Positions 1 to 4,731 of a stretch of 5,784 bases of DNA are shown piece after piece; position 1 is the first letter of the stretch; every line of letters begins with the position of its first letter. The stretch lies in the NCBI GenBank assembly GCA_945871455.1, contig CAMBXJ010000302.1:1-5784 (forward strand). Reading direction: 5' to 3'. The translations under genes and the position numbers were made by a program. Source of the DNA: Asaia bogorensis. Its GTDB lineage: Bacteria > Pseudomonadota > Alphaproteobacteria > Acetobacterales > Acetobacteraceae. A model generated the notes under the pieces. That model was not told the origin of the DNA. It searched no databases and was given only the letters and a program-made list of their open reading frames with translations.

Positions 1-36
1 GGGTAGGCCCCAGGGATTCAAACGACAATGTTCCGG

Positions 37-108
37 TTCCAAGGGCCGTCGCCCTTGGCGGGTCCAGGGCAGAGCCCTGGTCGGGGTCCGGGGCGGAAGC
101 CCCGCCCT
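37..108 (-). repeat. Three-hairpin intergenic repeat, copy 1, downstream of fhs
   Basis: This 72-bp GC-rich element contains three short palindromes in a row. Reading the plus strand they are CCAAGGGC/GCCCTTGG (39-46 and 51-58, 4-nt loop), CCAGGGC/GCCCTGG (64-70 and 74-80, 3-nt loop) and CGGGGC/GCCCCG (89-94 and 99-104, 4-nt loop). It begins 7 bp past the fhs stop codon, so in the fhs transcript the order is stop, GGGGC hairpin, CCAGGGC hairpin, CCAAGGGC hairpin. Two further copies occur at 3460-3538 and 3624-3694. Likely roles are transcription termination or protection of the mRNA 3' end, but no run of T follows any hairpin, so it is not a textbook intrinsic terminator. The strand given is that of the upstream gene. 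That it is a repeat is certain; the function is inferred. Confidence 0.85.
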
Positions 109-115
109 TCCCCCC

Positions 116-1789
116 TCAGAACAGCCCTTCGATCTCCCCATCCTCCCGCAGCAGGATCGTCTCCGCCGCCGGCACCCGAGGCAGCCCCGGCATTGTCATG
201 ATATCTCCACAAATCGCCACCACGAACCCAGCCCCGGCCGACAGCCGCACCTCCCGCACCGGAATCGTGTGCCCCGTGGGCGCCCCCATCACGGTCGGGT
301 CCGACGTAAAGCTATATTGCGTCTTGGCGATACACACCGGTACGTTGCCGAATCCCGCATCCTCGAACGCTTGCAACCGCCGAGCGACCGCGTCGGGCAC
401 GGAAATGTCGGAGGCGCAATAGATTTCCCGCGCGATGGTCCGGATCTTGTCGGCCAGCTTCATCTCCAGCGGATACAGCGGCTTGTAGGCGGCCTCGCCG
501 GCGTCGATCCGCTTCATCACGGCATGCGCCAGGGCCTCGGCGCCCGCACCGCCATGCGCCCAATGCGTGCAGGAAATCGCCTCCACCCCCATCGCCGCCA
601 TGGCGTCCCGGATGGCCTCGAACTCGGCCGCGGTGTCGGACGTGAAGTGATTGACCGCCACCACCACCGGCAGCCCGAACTTGCGCAGGTTCTCCACGTG
701 ACGTGCCAGATTGGCGGTGCCGCGCTGAACGGCCTCCACATTTTCCGGCCCCAGTGCGTTCCGAGCAATGCCGCCATGCATTTTCAACGCACGCACGGTC
801 GCCACCACCACCGCGCAGGATGGCTTCAGCCCCGCCGCGCGGCACTTGATGTCCAGGAACTTCTCGCCACCCAGATCGGCGCCGAACCCGGCCTCGGTCA
901 CCACCACATCGGCCAGTTTCAGCCCCAGCCGCGTTGCCATCACCGAGTTGCAACCATGCGCGATATTGGCAAACGGCCCGCCATGCACCAGCGCGGGAGA
1001 ACCCTCCAACGTCTGCACCAGATTGGGCGCCACGGCGTCCTTCAACAACACCGACATGGCGCCGTCGGCTTTCACGTCGGCTGCCGTCACATTGGTCCCG
1101 TCACGCTTCTGCGCCACGATCATCCGGCCTAAACGCCCCTGCAAATCGGCCAGGTCGCTCGCCAGGCAGAACACGGCCATGACTTCGGAAGCAACGGTAA
1201 TGTCGAACCCGTCTTCCCGAGGAAACCCGTTCGCCACCCCGCCCAGACTGCCAACGATGGAGCGCAAAGCCCGGTCGTTCATATCCAGACACCGCCGCCA
1301 GGAAATCCGGCGCGCGTCGATCCCCAGCGGATTGCCCCAGTAGATCGAGTTGTCGATCATCGCCGCCAAAAGATTATTGGCCGAAGTAATCGCATGGAAA
1401 TCGCCGGTGAAATGCAGGTTGATCTGATCCATCGGCACAACCTGTGCATACCCGCCGCCGGCCGCGCCGCCTTTCATCCCGAAGCTGGGTCCCAGGCTGG
1501 GCTCCCGCAGGGCGATGACGGCGCGCTTGCCGATCCGGTTCAGCGCGTCGCCCAGGCCGACCGTGGTGGTGGTCTTGCCCTCGCCGGCCGGGGTCGGATT
1601 GATGCCGGTGACCAGCACCAGCGCGCCATCCTTGCGGCTTTCCAGGGACTTGATGAAATCCAGGCCGATCTTGGCCTTGTGCCGTCCGTACGGCTCCACC
1701 GCGTCATCGGGGATGTTCAGCTTTGCGGCGATCTCGCCGATCGGGCGGAGAATCGCGGCGCGAGCGATGTCGAGGTCTGGATTGCTCAT
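116..1789 (-). CDS. fhs: Formate--tetrahydrofolate ligase (10-formyl-THF synthetase)
   Basis: This cytosolic enzyme joins formate to tetrahydrofolate with ATP, giving 10-formyl-THF for purine, formyl-Met-tRNA and serine/C1 metabolism. The 557-residue product has the usual bacterial length (about 555-560) and looks intact. Diagnostic motifs are the nucleotide-binding loop [11 protein letters not shown] (66-76), the family signature [11 protein letters not shown] (104-114), the second signature [12 protein letters not shown] (329-340) and the conserved C-terminal segment [11 protein letters not shown] (528-538). I chose the ATG at 1789 because [12 protein letters not shown] matches a normal family N-terminus and a GGGAG Shine-Dalgarno (1798-1802) lies 8 nt upstream. 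Reading on to an in-frame ATG at 1888 would add 33 Arg/Gly-rich residues overlapping the upstream gene. The start overlaps the stop of the PhnW-like gene by 4 bases, making this the second gene of an operon. A hairpin repeat follows its TGA stop. No frameshift or missing motif is visible. Confidence 0.97.
   Translation of the reverse strand: MSNPDLDIARAAILRPIGEIAAKLNIPDDAVEPYGRHKAKIGLDFIKSLESRKDGALVLVTGINPTPAGEGKTTTTVGLGDALNRIGKRAVIALREPSLGPSFGMKGGAAGGGYAQVVPMDQINLHFTGDFHAITSANNLLAAMIDNSIYWGNPLGIDARRISWRRCLDMNDRALRSIVGSLGGVANGFPREDGFDITVASEVMAVFCLASDLADLQGRLGRMIVAQKRDGTNVTAADVKADGAMSVLLKDAVAPNLVQTLEGSPALVHGGPFANIAHGCNSVMATRLGLKLADVVVTEAGFGADLGGEKFLDIKCRAAGLKPSCAVVVATVRALKMHGGIARNALGPENVEAVQRGTANLARHVENLRKFGLPVVVAVNHFTSDTAAEFEAIRDAMAAMGVEAISCTHWAHGGAGAEALAHAVMKRIDAGEAAYKPLYPLEMKLADKIRTIAREIYCASDISVPDAVARRLQAFEDAGFGNVPVCIAKTQYSFTSDPTVMGAPTGHTIPVREVRLSAGAGFVVAICGDIMTMPGLPRVPAAETILLREDGEIEGLF
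1786..1789 (-). other. ATGA stop/start overlap joining the phnW-like gene and fhs
   Basis: On the minus strand these four bases read ATGA. The ATG (1789-1787) starts fhs and the TGA (1788-1786) ends the aminotransferase gene. Such overlaps normally indicate one mRNA and translational coupling. The GGGAG ribosome-binding site for fhs (1798-1802) lies inside the last codons of the upstream gene. Confidence 0.9.
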
Positions 1790-2904
1790 TGGATGTGCTC
1801 CCGGTTTTTCACGCCGATTTCGACCAAGGCCGCGTCCATTGCCGCGACCGCACCCCGCATATCCTCGGGTGTGATCGCGCCGATGCACCCGACGCGGAAT
1901 GTTGGTGTCGGCGTGTTGTAGAAATTGCTGATCAGGACGTTGCGCGCCTTCAGGGCATCGACGAAGCGTTGCAGGTCCCAGGCCGGATCAGCCGGCGCAT
2001 GCACATTGACGATGATCGGGCCCTGGTGTTCGGCGGCCAGATAAGGGGTCAGGCCCAGGGCGCTGATCCCGTCATAAAACGCGCGCATATTGGCGGTGTA
2101 GCGCGCCAGGCGCGCCGGCTGCCCGCCCTCGGCATCGTAGAAATCCAGCGCCCGATCGAACGCCGCCAGCACCTGGGCCGGCGGGGTGAAACGAAAGCTG
2201 CCGGGTCCGCCGCGCAGGCTGTGGGCATGGATGTCGGACAGGTCGAACGACCAGCTTCCCGCGTTGCCGGCACACGCCTCCAACCGATCGATGCGCGCGA
2301 CAGCGAAGGCCATGCCCGGCAGCGCCTCGATGCATTTGTTGGAGGTAAAGACGAGGGCATCGACCTCGGGCTGGGCCGCCATGTCGAAGGGCAGGGCGCC
2401 GAACGCGGACACGGCATCGACAATCATCCGCCGGCCCGCGGCGCGGACCACGTCCCCGATTGCGCGCGCATCATGCACCACCCCGCTGCCGGTTTCCGAG
2501 TAGACCACCCCGACATGGCCGATCGACGGATCGGCCGCCAGCGCATCGGCGACGGCTTGCGGGTCCGTGGGCTGGTTGCTCGCGATAGGCAAGGAGATCG
2601 GCACCCGTCCGGCTTCGCGGGTCAGACGGACCATCCGATCGGAATAGGACCCGGTGTTCGGGATCAGAATCTTGCCGCCCGGAGGCAGAAACGTGCGAAC
2701 CGCGGCCTCTGTGATGAAATGACCGCAGCCTTGCAGCGGCAGGGTGGCATGCGTATCCGGCGTGCCGTTTGCCGCATGCAGCACCCGCTGGCGCAGATTG
2801 GTCAGAAAATCGCGAAACGCGTTGTCCCAGGGCGCGAGGTCCCGTGCCATGGCGGCACGGACCTCGGGGCGCGTGGTAACGGGGCCTGGAATCAGCAACA
2901 ACAT
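1786..2904 (-). CDS. PhnW-family PLP aminotransferase (2-aminoethylphosphonate--pyruvate transaminase-like)
   Basis: This is a fold-type I (class V) aminotransferase of 372 residues. PhnW moves the amino group of 2-aminoethylphosphonate to pyruvate, giving phosphonoacetaldehyde and alanine. Family marks are the N-terminal [14 protein letters not shown] (2-15), PWDNAF (25-30), [12 protein letters not shown] (57-68), the PLP-ring Asp163 in IVDAVSAFG, the Schiff-base Lys190 in [17 protein letters not shown] (237-242) and Arg337 in FRVGCIG, where the substrate-binding Arg is expected. It departs from classical PhnW at SETGSG (136-141), where Salmonella PhnW as I recall it has ETTTG, and at VLISNFYNT (323-331), where classical PhnW has VIYPGK. 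The real substrate may therefore differ; an alanine/serine-glyoxylate-type reaction is an alternative. I chose the ATG at 2904 because it puts LLLIPGP at the family's N-terminus; a TTG at 2949 would add a basic 15-residue repeat-encoded extension. The ribosome-binding site is weak (GAAG inside the tandem repeat). It is the first gene of the operon with fhs. No other phosphonate gene is visible. The family is sure, the substrate is not, so no symbol is given. Confidence 0.88.
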   Translation of the reverse strand: MLLLIPGPVTTRPEVRAAMARDLAPWDNAFRDFLTNLRQRVLHAANGTPDTHATLPLQGCGHFITEAAVRTFLPPGGKILIPNTGSYSDRMVRLTREAGRVPISLPIASNQPTDPQAVADALAADPSIGHVGVVYSETGSGVVHDARAIGDVVRAAGRRMIVDAVSAFGALPFDMAAQPEVDALVFTSNKCIEALPGMAFAVARIDRLEACAGNAGSWSFDLSDIHAHSLRGGPGSFRFTPPAQVLAAFDRALDFYDAEGGQPARLARYTANMRAFYDGISALGLTPYLAAEHQGPIIVNVHAPADPAWDLQRFVDALKARNVLISNFYNTPTPTFRVGCIGAITPEDMRGAVAAMDAALVEIGVKNREHIQ

Positions 2905-3024
2905 GGGTGCACGCTTCGCAATCAACCTGAGAGCACGCTTCGCAATCAATCTGAGAGCACGCTTCGCACGACGGCGGATGGAAATCCACCCACCCTACCG
3001 CCTGGGCGTGCTAGGATCGACACC
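2905..3024. promoter_or_regulatory. Divergent intergenic region between the phnW-fhs operon and the small membrane protein gene
   Basis: These 120 bp separate two divergent genes, so promoters for both should lie here. About half is the 24-bp tandem repeat. The rest holds a short palindrome TGGAAATCCA (2979-2988) flanked by GGCGG (2973-2977) and CCGCC (2998-3002), which could form an interrupted stem or be an operator. I see no convincing -35/-10 pair on either strand. On the plus strand AGGA (3013-3016) is a good ribosome-binding site for the gene at 3025. The position supports the call; no specific promoter is assigned. Confidence 0.4.
2909..2969. repeat. 24-bp tandem repeat, about 2.5 units, upstream of the PhnW-like gene
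   Basis: Two full 24-bp units (2909-2932 and 2933-2956) differ at a single base (ATCAACCTGAGA versus ATCAATCTGAGA). A 13-bp partial third unit (2957-2969) follows. Each unit starts GCACGCTTCGCA. The array ends 5 bp before the chosen ATG, so it forms the 5' leader and the weak Shine-Dalgarno (GAAG on the minus strand) of the aminotransferase mRNA. Because 24 is a multiple of three the frame stays open through it and would encode a repeated basic peptide (LIAKRA) if translation began further upstream. It may be a slippage product, a set of operator sites or a translation-tuning leader; the sequence does not decide. Confidence 0.88.
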
Positions 3025-3459
3025 ATGACCATGCCATTCGTCCTCCCCGACTGGGTTCCCTGGTGGGTGCCGCTGCTGCTGCTGCTGCCGGCCCTGCTTT
3101 ATGCCGTGGCGTTCCTGTTCATGCCGTTCAGCGTGATCGGCGTGAAGTCCCGCCTGGAAGTGATCGAGGCGCGCCTCGACGAGATCCAGAACGAAATCCG
3201 CCACCTGGCGCTGCGCCTGCCCGCCGCGTCCCGGGAAGCCGACTTCGAGGAGATCTACGCCCCACGCCCACCCGACCGCCGTCCCTCCGGACCCGTGGTG
3301 GCGCGCCCACCCATCCCGCCCGCGGCGTATGAACTGCCCGATCCCGAGGAATTGAACGACCGCCCGCCGCCGCCGCCCCATACCCGCCCGATCCGGCGCA
3401 GCGAGCCGACGGTGCGGTCGGGGCGGAGTGAGCCTCGGGTGGAGTGGCCGCGGGGGTAG
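3025..3459 (+). CDS. Small membrane-anchored coiled-coil protein, proline-rich C-terminus, unknown function
   Basis: I do not recognise a named family for this 144-residue protein. A hydrophobic segment (about 12-33, with WVPLLLLLPALLYAVAFLF) looks like one N-terminal membrane anchor. It is followed by an amphipathic heptad-like stretch (about 38-65, GVKSRLEVIEARLDEIQNEIRHL without breaks), probably a short coiled coil. Residues 78-144 are Pro/Arg-rich with runs such as RPPPPP, and are probably disordered. Topology is most likely N-terminus out with the coiled coil and tail in the cytoplasm, given the basic residues after the anchor. The ATG at 3025 is chosen because AGGA lies 8 nt upstream and the membrane segment follows directly; the frame remains open far upstream, but only as antisense to the aminotransferase gene. 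The gene stands alone, divergent from the PhnW-fhs operon and convergent with the flavodoxin gene. Its TAG stop sits at the edge of the hairpin repeat. Existence as a gene is likely but rests on composition, start signals and layout. Confidence 0.75.
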   Translation: MTMPFVLPDWVPWWVPLLLLLPALLYAVAFLFMPFSVIGVKSRLEVIEARLDEIQNEIRHLALRLPAASREADFEEIYAPRPPDRRPSGPVVARPPIPPAAYELPDPEELNDRPPPPPHTRPIRRSEPTVRSGRSEPRVEWPRG

Positions 3460-3538
3460 GACGGGGCTTCCGCCCCGGAACCCCGACCAGGGCGCTGCCC
3501 TGGACCCGCCAAGGGCGACGGCCCTTGGAACCCGGACC
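3460..3538 (+). repeat. Three-hairpin intergenic repeat, copy 2 (inverted), after the small membrane protein gene
   Basis: This is the reverse complement of the element at 37-108. Hairpins are CGGGGC/GCCCCG (3462-3467 and 3472-3477, loop TTCC), CCAGGGC/GCCCTGG (3487-3493 and 3497-3503, loop GCT) and CCAAGGGC/GCCCTTGG (3509-3516 and 3521-3528, loop GACG). The first hairpin starts 2 bp after the TAG stop, so the stop codon lies at the edge of the repeat. Relative to the upstream gene its orientation equals that of copy 1. Against copy 1 it differs in the middle hairpin only in the loop. It is paired with copy 3 as the left arm of a large inverted structure. Confidence 0.85.
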
Positions 3539-3541
3539 ATT

Positions 3542-3611
3542 GTTGGATTGAGGGATGGGGCGCTACCCGGACGGTGATGGGTCCGGGTAGCGCCCCATCC
3601 CTCAATCCAAC
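3542..3611. terminator. Perfect 31-bp inverted repeat with 8-nt loop, likely bidirectional terminator core
   Basis: Left arm 3542-3572 and right arm 3581-3611 are exact reverse complements over 31 bp, separated by GGTGATGG. The arms carry GGATTGAGGGATGGGGCG on the left and its complement on the right. The palindrome sits midway between two convergent genes, whose stops are at 3459 and 3745, and is itself flanked by inverted copies of the three-hairpin repeat. A very stable hairpin would form in transcripts from either side, which fits a bidirectional terminator or an mRNA end-stabilising structure. There is no adjacent U-tract, so termination activity is inferred. It could also extrude as a cruciform in DNA. 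From 3460 to 3744 I see no gene. Confidence 0.65.
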
Positions 3612-3623
3612 CAAAGAATCGCA

Positions 3624-3694
3624 TTCCAAAGGCCGTGCCTTTGGCGGGTCCAGGGCAGAGCCCTGGTCGGGGTCCGGGGCGGAAGCCCCGCCCT
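3624..3694 (-). repeat. Three-hairpin intergenic repeat, copy 3, after the flavodoxin-family gene
   Basis: It has the same plus-strand orientation as copy 1. From GGCGGGTCCAGGG to the GCCCCGCCCT end (3642-3694) it is identical to copy 1. Its first hairpin is CCAAAGGC/GCCTTTGG (3626-3633 and 3637-3644) instead of CCAAGGGC/GCCCTTGG, a two-sided change that keeps every pair. The other hairpins are at 3650-3656/3660-3666 and 3675-3680/3685-3690. It lies 50 bp after the flavodoxin gene's stop codon (3745), with the GGGGC hairpin nearest the gene, as for copies 1 and 2. The 50 bp between (3695-3744) contain nothing I recognise. Confidence 0.85.
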
Positions 3695-3744
3695 ACGGTC
3701 GCTTTCTCAGTGGCGAGCCGCCTGGGAGCGACGGTTCGAAAACG

Positions 3745-4242
3745 TCAAGCCGCGGCCAGCGCCGGCTGTGGCAGACCGCCAACAAAGCGGTCGACGATCG
3801 GCTTGTGGGCGCCCGACTTCCAGTCGCCCTCCGTAATCACCGCCCTTGTCCGGATCGGCTTCGCGGCCGCTTTCTCCACATCGGCGAAAAACCTCGGACC
3901 CTTGGTACCGCCAACCGTCGCGCAAGCCGCGATATCCTTGATCCGCGCGCGAGACAGATTGAGCCATTCGCGTGCCGGCGGAGCCAATCGGCCGGCCCAG
4001 ACCGGCGCGCAGATCACCACGAGTTCATAGGCAACGGCGGTCGAACTCGGTGGCTTGATGGGCCATGTGTCGCCGAGGAGCGACGCCAGGGCCGCCCGCA
4101 GGAAGCCGAAAAAACTGGCTGGGTCGTGTCCGACTGGTTCGATTCGTTCAAGGTCGGCATCGAGTCGGTGGGCGATGTCCTCCGCGGCGGCTTTCGAACG
4201 ACCGGTATTGGAATAATACGCGCCGAGCACGGGTTTGGGCAT
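3745..4242 (-). CDS. Flavodoxin-family protein
   Basis: This 165-residue soluble protein probably binds FMN and carries electrons or reduces a substrate in the cytoplasm. The N-terminus reads VLGAYYSNTGRSKAAAEDIA (5-24): a beta strand followed by the flavodoxin phosphate-binding loop (S11-N-T-G-R-S16), which matches the (S/T)xTGxT pattern with Ser in the last place. A second strand-loop, VVICAPVWAG (about 77-86 by count), fits the loop that packs on the flavin, with a Trp. A third loop, TVGGTKGPRF, fits the last flavin loop. Length is normal for a short-chain flavodoxin. I chose the ATG at 4242 because it starts right before the first strand and has GGAAGGG (4251-4257) 8 nt upstream; an upstream TTG at 4311 would add 23 unconvincing residues. 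It lies 90 bp downstream of the Mpo1-like gene on the same strand, so the two may be co-transcribed. Partner and substrate are unknown. NAD(P)H-dependent FMN reductase-like quinone reductases are a related alternative. Confidence 0.85.
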   Translation of the reverse strand: MPKPVLGAYYSNTGRSKAAAEDIAHRLDADLERIEPVGHDPASFFGFLRAALASLLGDTWPIKPPSSTAVAYELVVICAPVWAGRLAPPAREWLNLSRARIKDIAACATVGGTKGPRFFADVEKAAAKPIRTRAVITEGDWKSGAHKPIVDRFVGGLPQPALAAA

Positions 4243-4332
4243 CGGTGGATCCCTTCCATAGAGCAATGCAAGTGGGGACCCCCCGCGCGCCGCCGCCACG
4301 AATAAGGTCAACCGGCGAAAAAATTCACGCGA

Positions 4333-4650
4333 TTAGCGTTGTTGTGCCTCCGCCCTGCGCAAATGTGGCCCCAACCGGCCCGAAACCCACAGCCCCAGCA
4401 TCCGGAAATCGCTGGCCAGCGACCAGACCGGATGTCCGAACGTCGCGGGCCGGTTCCCCTCGACGCCAAAATGGGCGGCCCAGGCAAAGGCATAGCCAAC
4501 CACCGGCGCCAGCGGCAGCCACCACCACGCATCGACCAGACCCAGCACGAGACACACCAGCGCCAGGGTGGTCCCGGCATAGTGCAGCGCCCTCGTCGCG
4601 GGGCGAGCATGGGCGCGAAGGTAGATCAGCCAGAAGTCGGGATAGGTCAT
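4333..4650 (-). CDS. Mpo1-like (DUF962/YGL010w) membrane protein
   Basis: This 105-residue protein belongs to the DUF962 family. The yeast member Mpo1 is an Fe(II)-dependent dioxygenase that alpha-oxidises 2-hydroxy fatty acids at the ER; the role of bacterial members is less clear. Family motifs seen are [20 protein letters not shown] (5-24, with His14 and His23) and [15 protein letters not shown] (60-74, with His60, Glu64, Asn66 and His73), then DFRMLGLW (81-88). The histidines are candidate iron ligands. Two hydrophobic stretches (about 25-40 and 43-59) predict a hairpin in the cytoplasmic membrane. Length matches short bacterial family members. The ATG at 4650 is supported by GGGGAG (4658-4663) 7 nt upstream. 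It is divergent from the class III aminotransferase gene and followed after 90 bp by the flavodoxin-family gene. A fatty-acid alpha-oxidation role is by family analogy only. Confidence 0.88.
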   Translation of the reverse strand: MTYPDFWLIYLRAHARPATRALHYAGTTLALVCLVLGLVDAWWWLPLAPVVGYAFAWAAHFGVEGNRPATFGHPVWSLASDFRMLGLWVSGRLGPHLRRAEAQQR

Positions 4651-4731
4651 GTTGTGTCTCCCCGCTGATTTAACCGGTTCCGATCGGTCCTGGCGACAGC
4701 TATGGTGTCACGTCAACCCAGGAGGCCCATC
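4651..4731. promoter_or_regulatory. Divergent promoter region between the Mpo1-like and class III aminotransferase genes
   Basis: This 81-bp gap must serve two divergent genes. It contains two adjacent perfect 8-bp palindromes, AACCGGTT (4672-4679) and CCGATCGG (4680-4687), which could be operator half-sites or chance. A plus-strand TATGGT (4701-4706) with TTCCGA 17 bp upstream (4678-4683) is a weak sigma-70-like candidate for the aminotransferase gene. On the minus strand TTGACG (4716-4711) resembles a -35 box but lacks a matching -10. AGGAGG (4720-4725) is a full-strength Shine-Dalgarno 6 nt before the ATG at 4732. The promoter boxes are guesses; the ribosome-binding site is solid. Confidence 0.4.

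Noticed and set aside
269..1132. Long plus-strand open frame opposite fhs
   Set aside because: The translation is rich in His, Arg and Gly with no motifs and lies wholly antisense to an intact, motif-complete fhs; this is a GC-rich shadow frame.
1790..1888. N-terminal extension of fhs to the ATG at 1888
   Set aside because: The 33 extra residues are Arg/Gly-rich, not family-like, and would overlap the upstream gene by about 100 bp; the ATG at 1789 has a well-placed GGGAG.
2909..2969. Possible CRISPR remnant or replication iterons
   Set aside because: The 24-bp units are directly adjacent with no spacers, there is no cas or replication gene nearby, and the array is only 2.5 units long.
1723..3024. 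Upstream extension of the small membrane protein frame across the aminotransferase gene
   Set aside because: The frame is open only because of GC bias; it is antisense to a clear PhnW-family gene, and a good start with a ribosome-binding site exists at 3025.
3542..3611. REP element of the RAYT/IS200 type, given a GTAG next to the palindrome
   Set aside because: GTAG is inside the arm and not directly 5' of a short REP hairpin, and no RAYT-like transposase gene is visible; the match is too weak to assign.
2995..3624. Minus-strand open frame across the palindrome and small membrane protein gene
   Set aside because: It would translate the palindromic repeats and has low-complexity Arg/Gly/Pro content; it is not gene-like.
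3460..3694. Insertion sequence or MITE with terminal inverted repeats
   Set aside because: No target-site duplication is visible at the borders, and the same element occurs singly after fhs, so a mobile element cannot be supported from this window alone.
3574..4305. Plus-strand open frame opposite the flavodoxin gene
   Set aside because: It begins inside the palindrome, runs through the repeat and is antisense to a protein with a clear flavodoxin phosphate loop.
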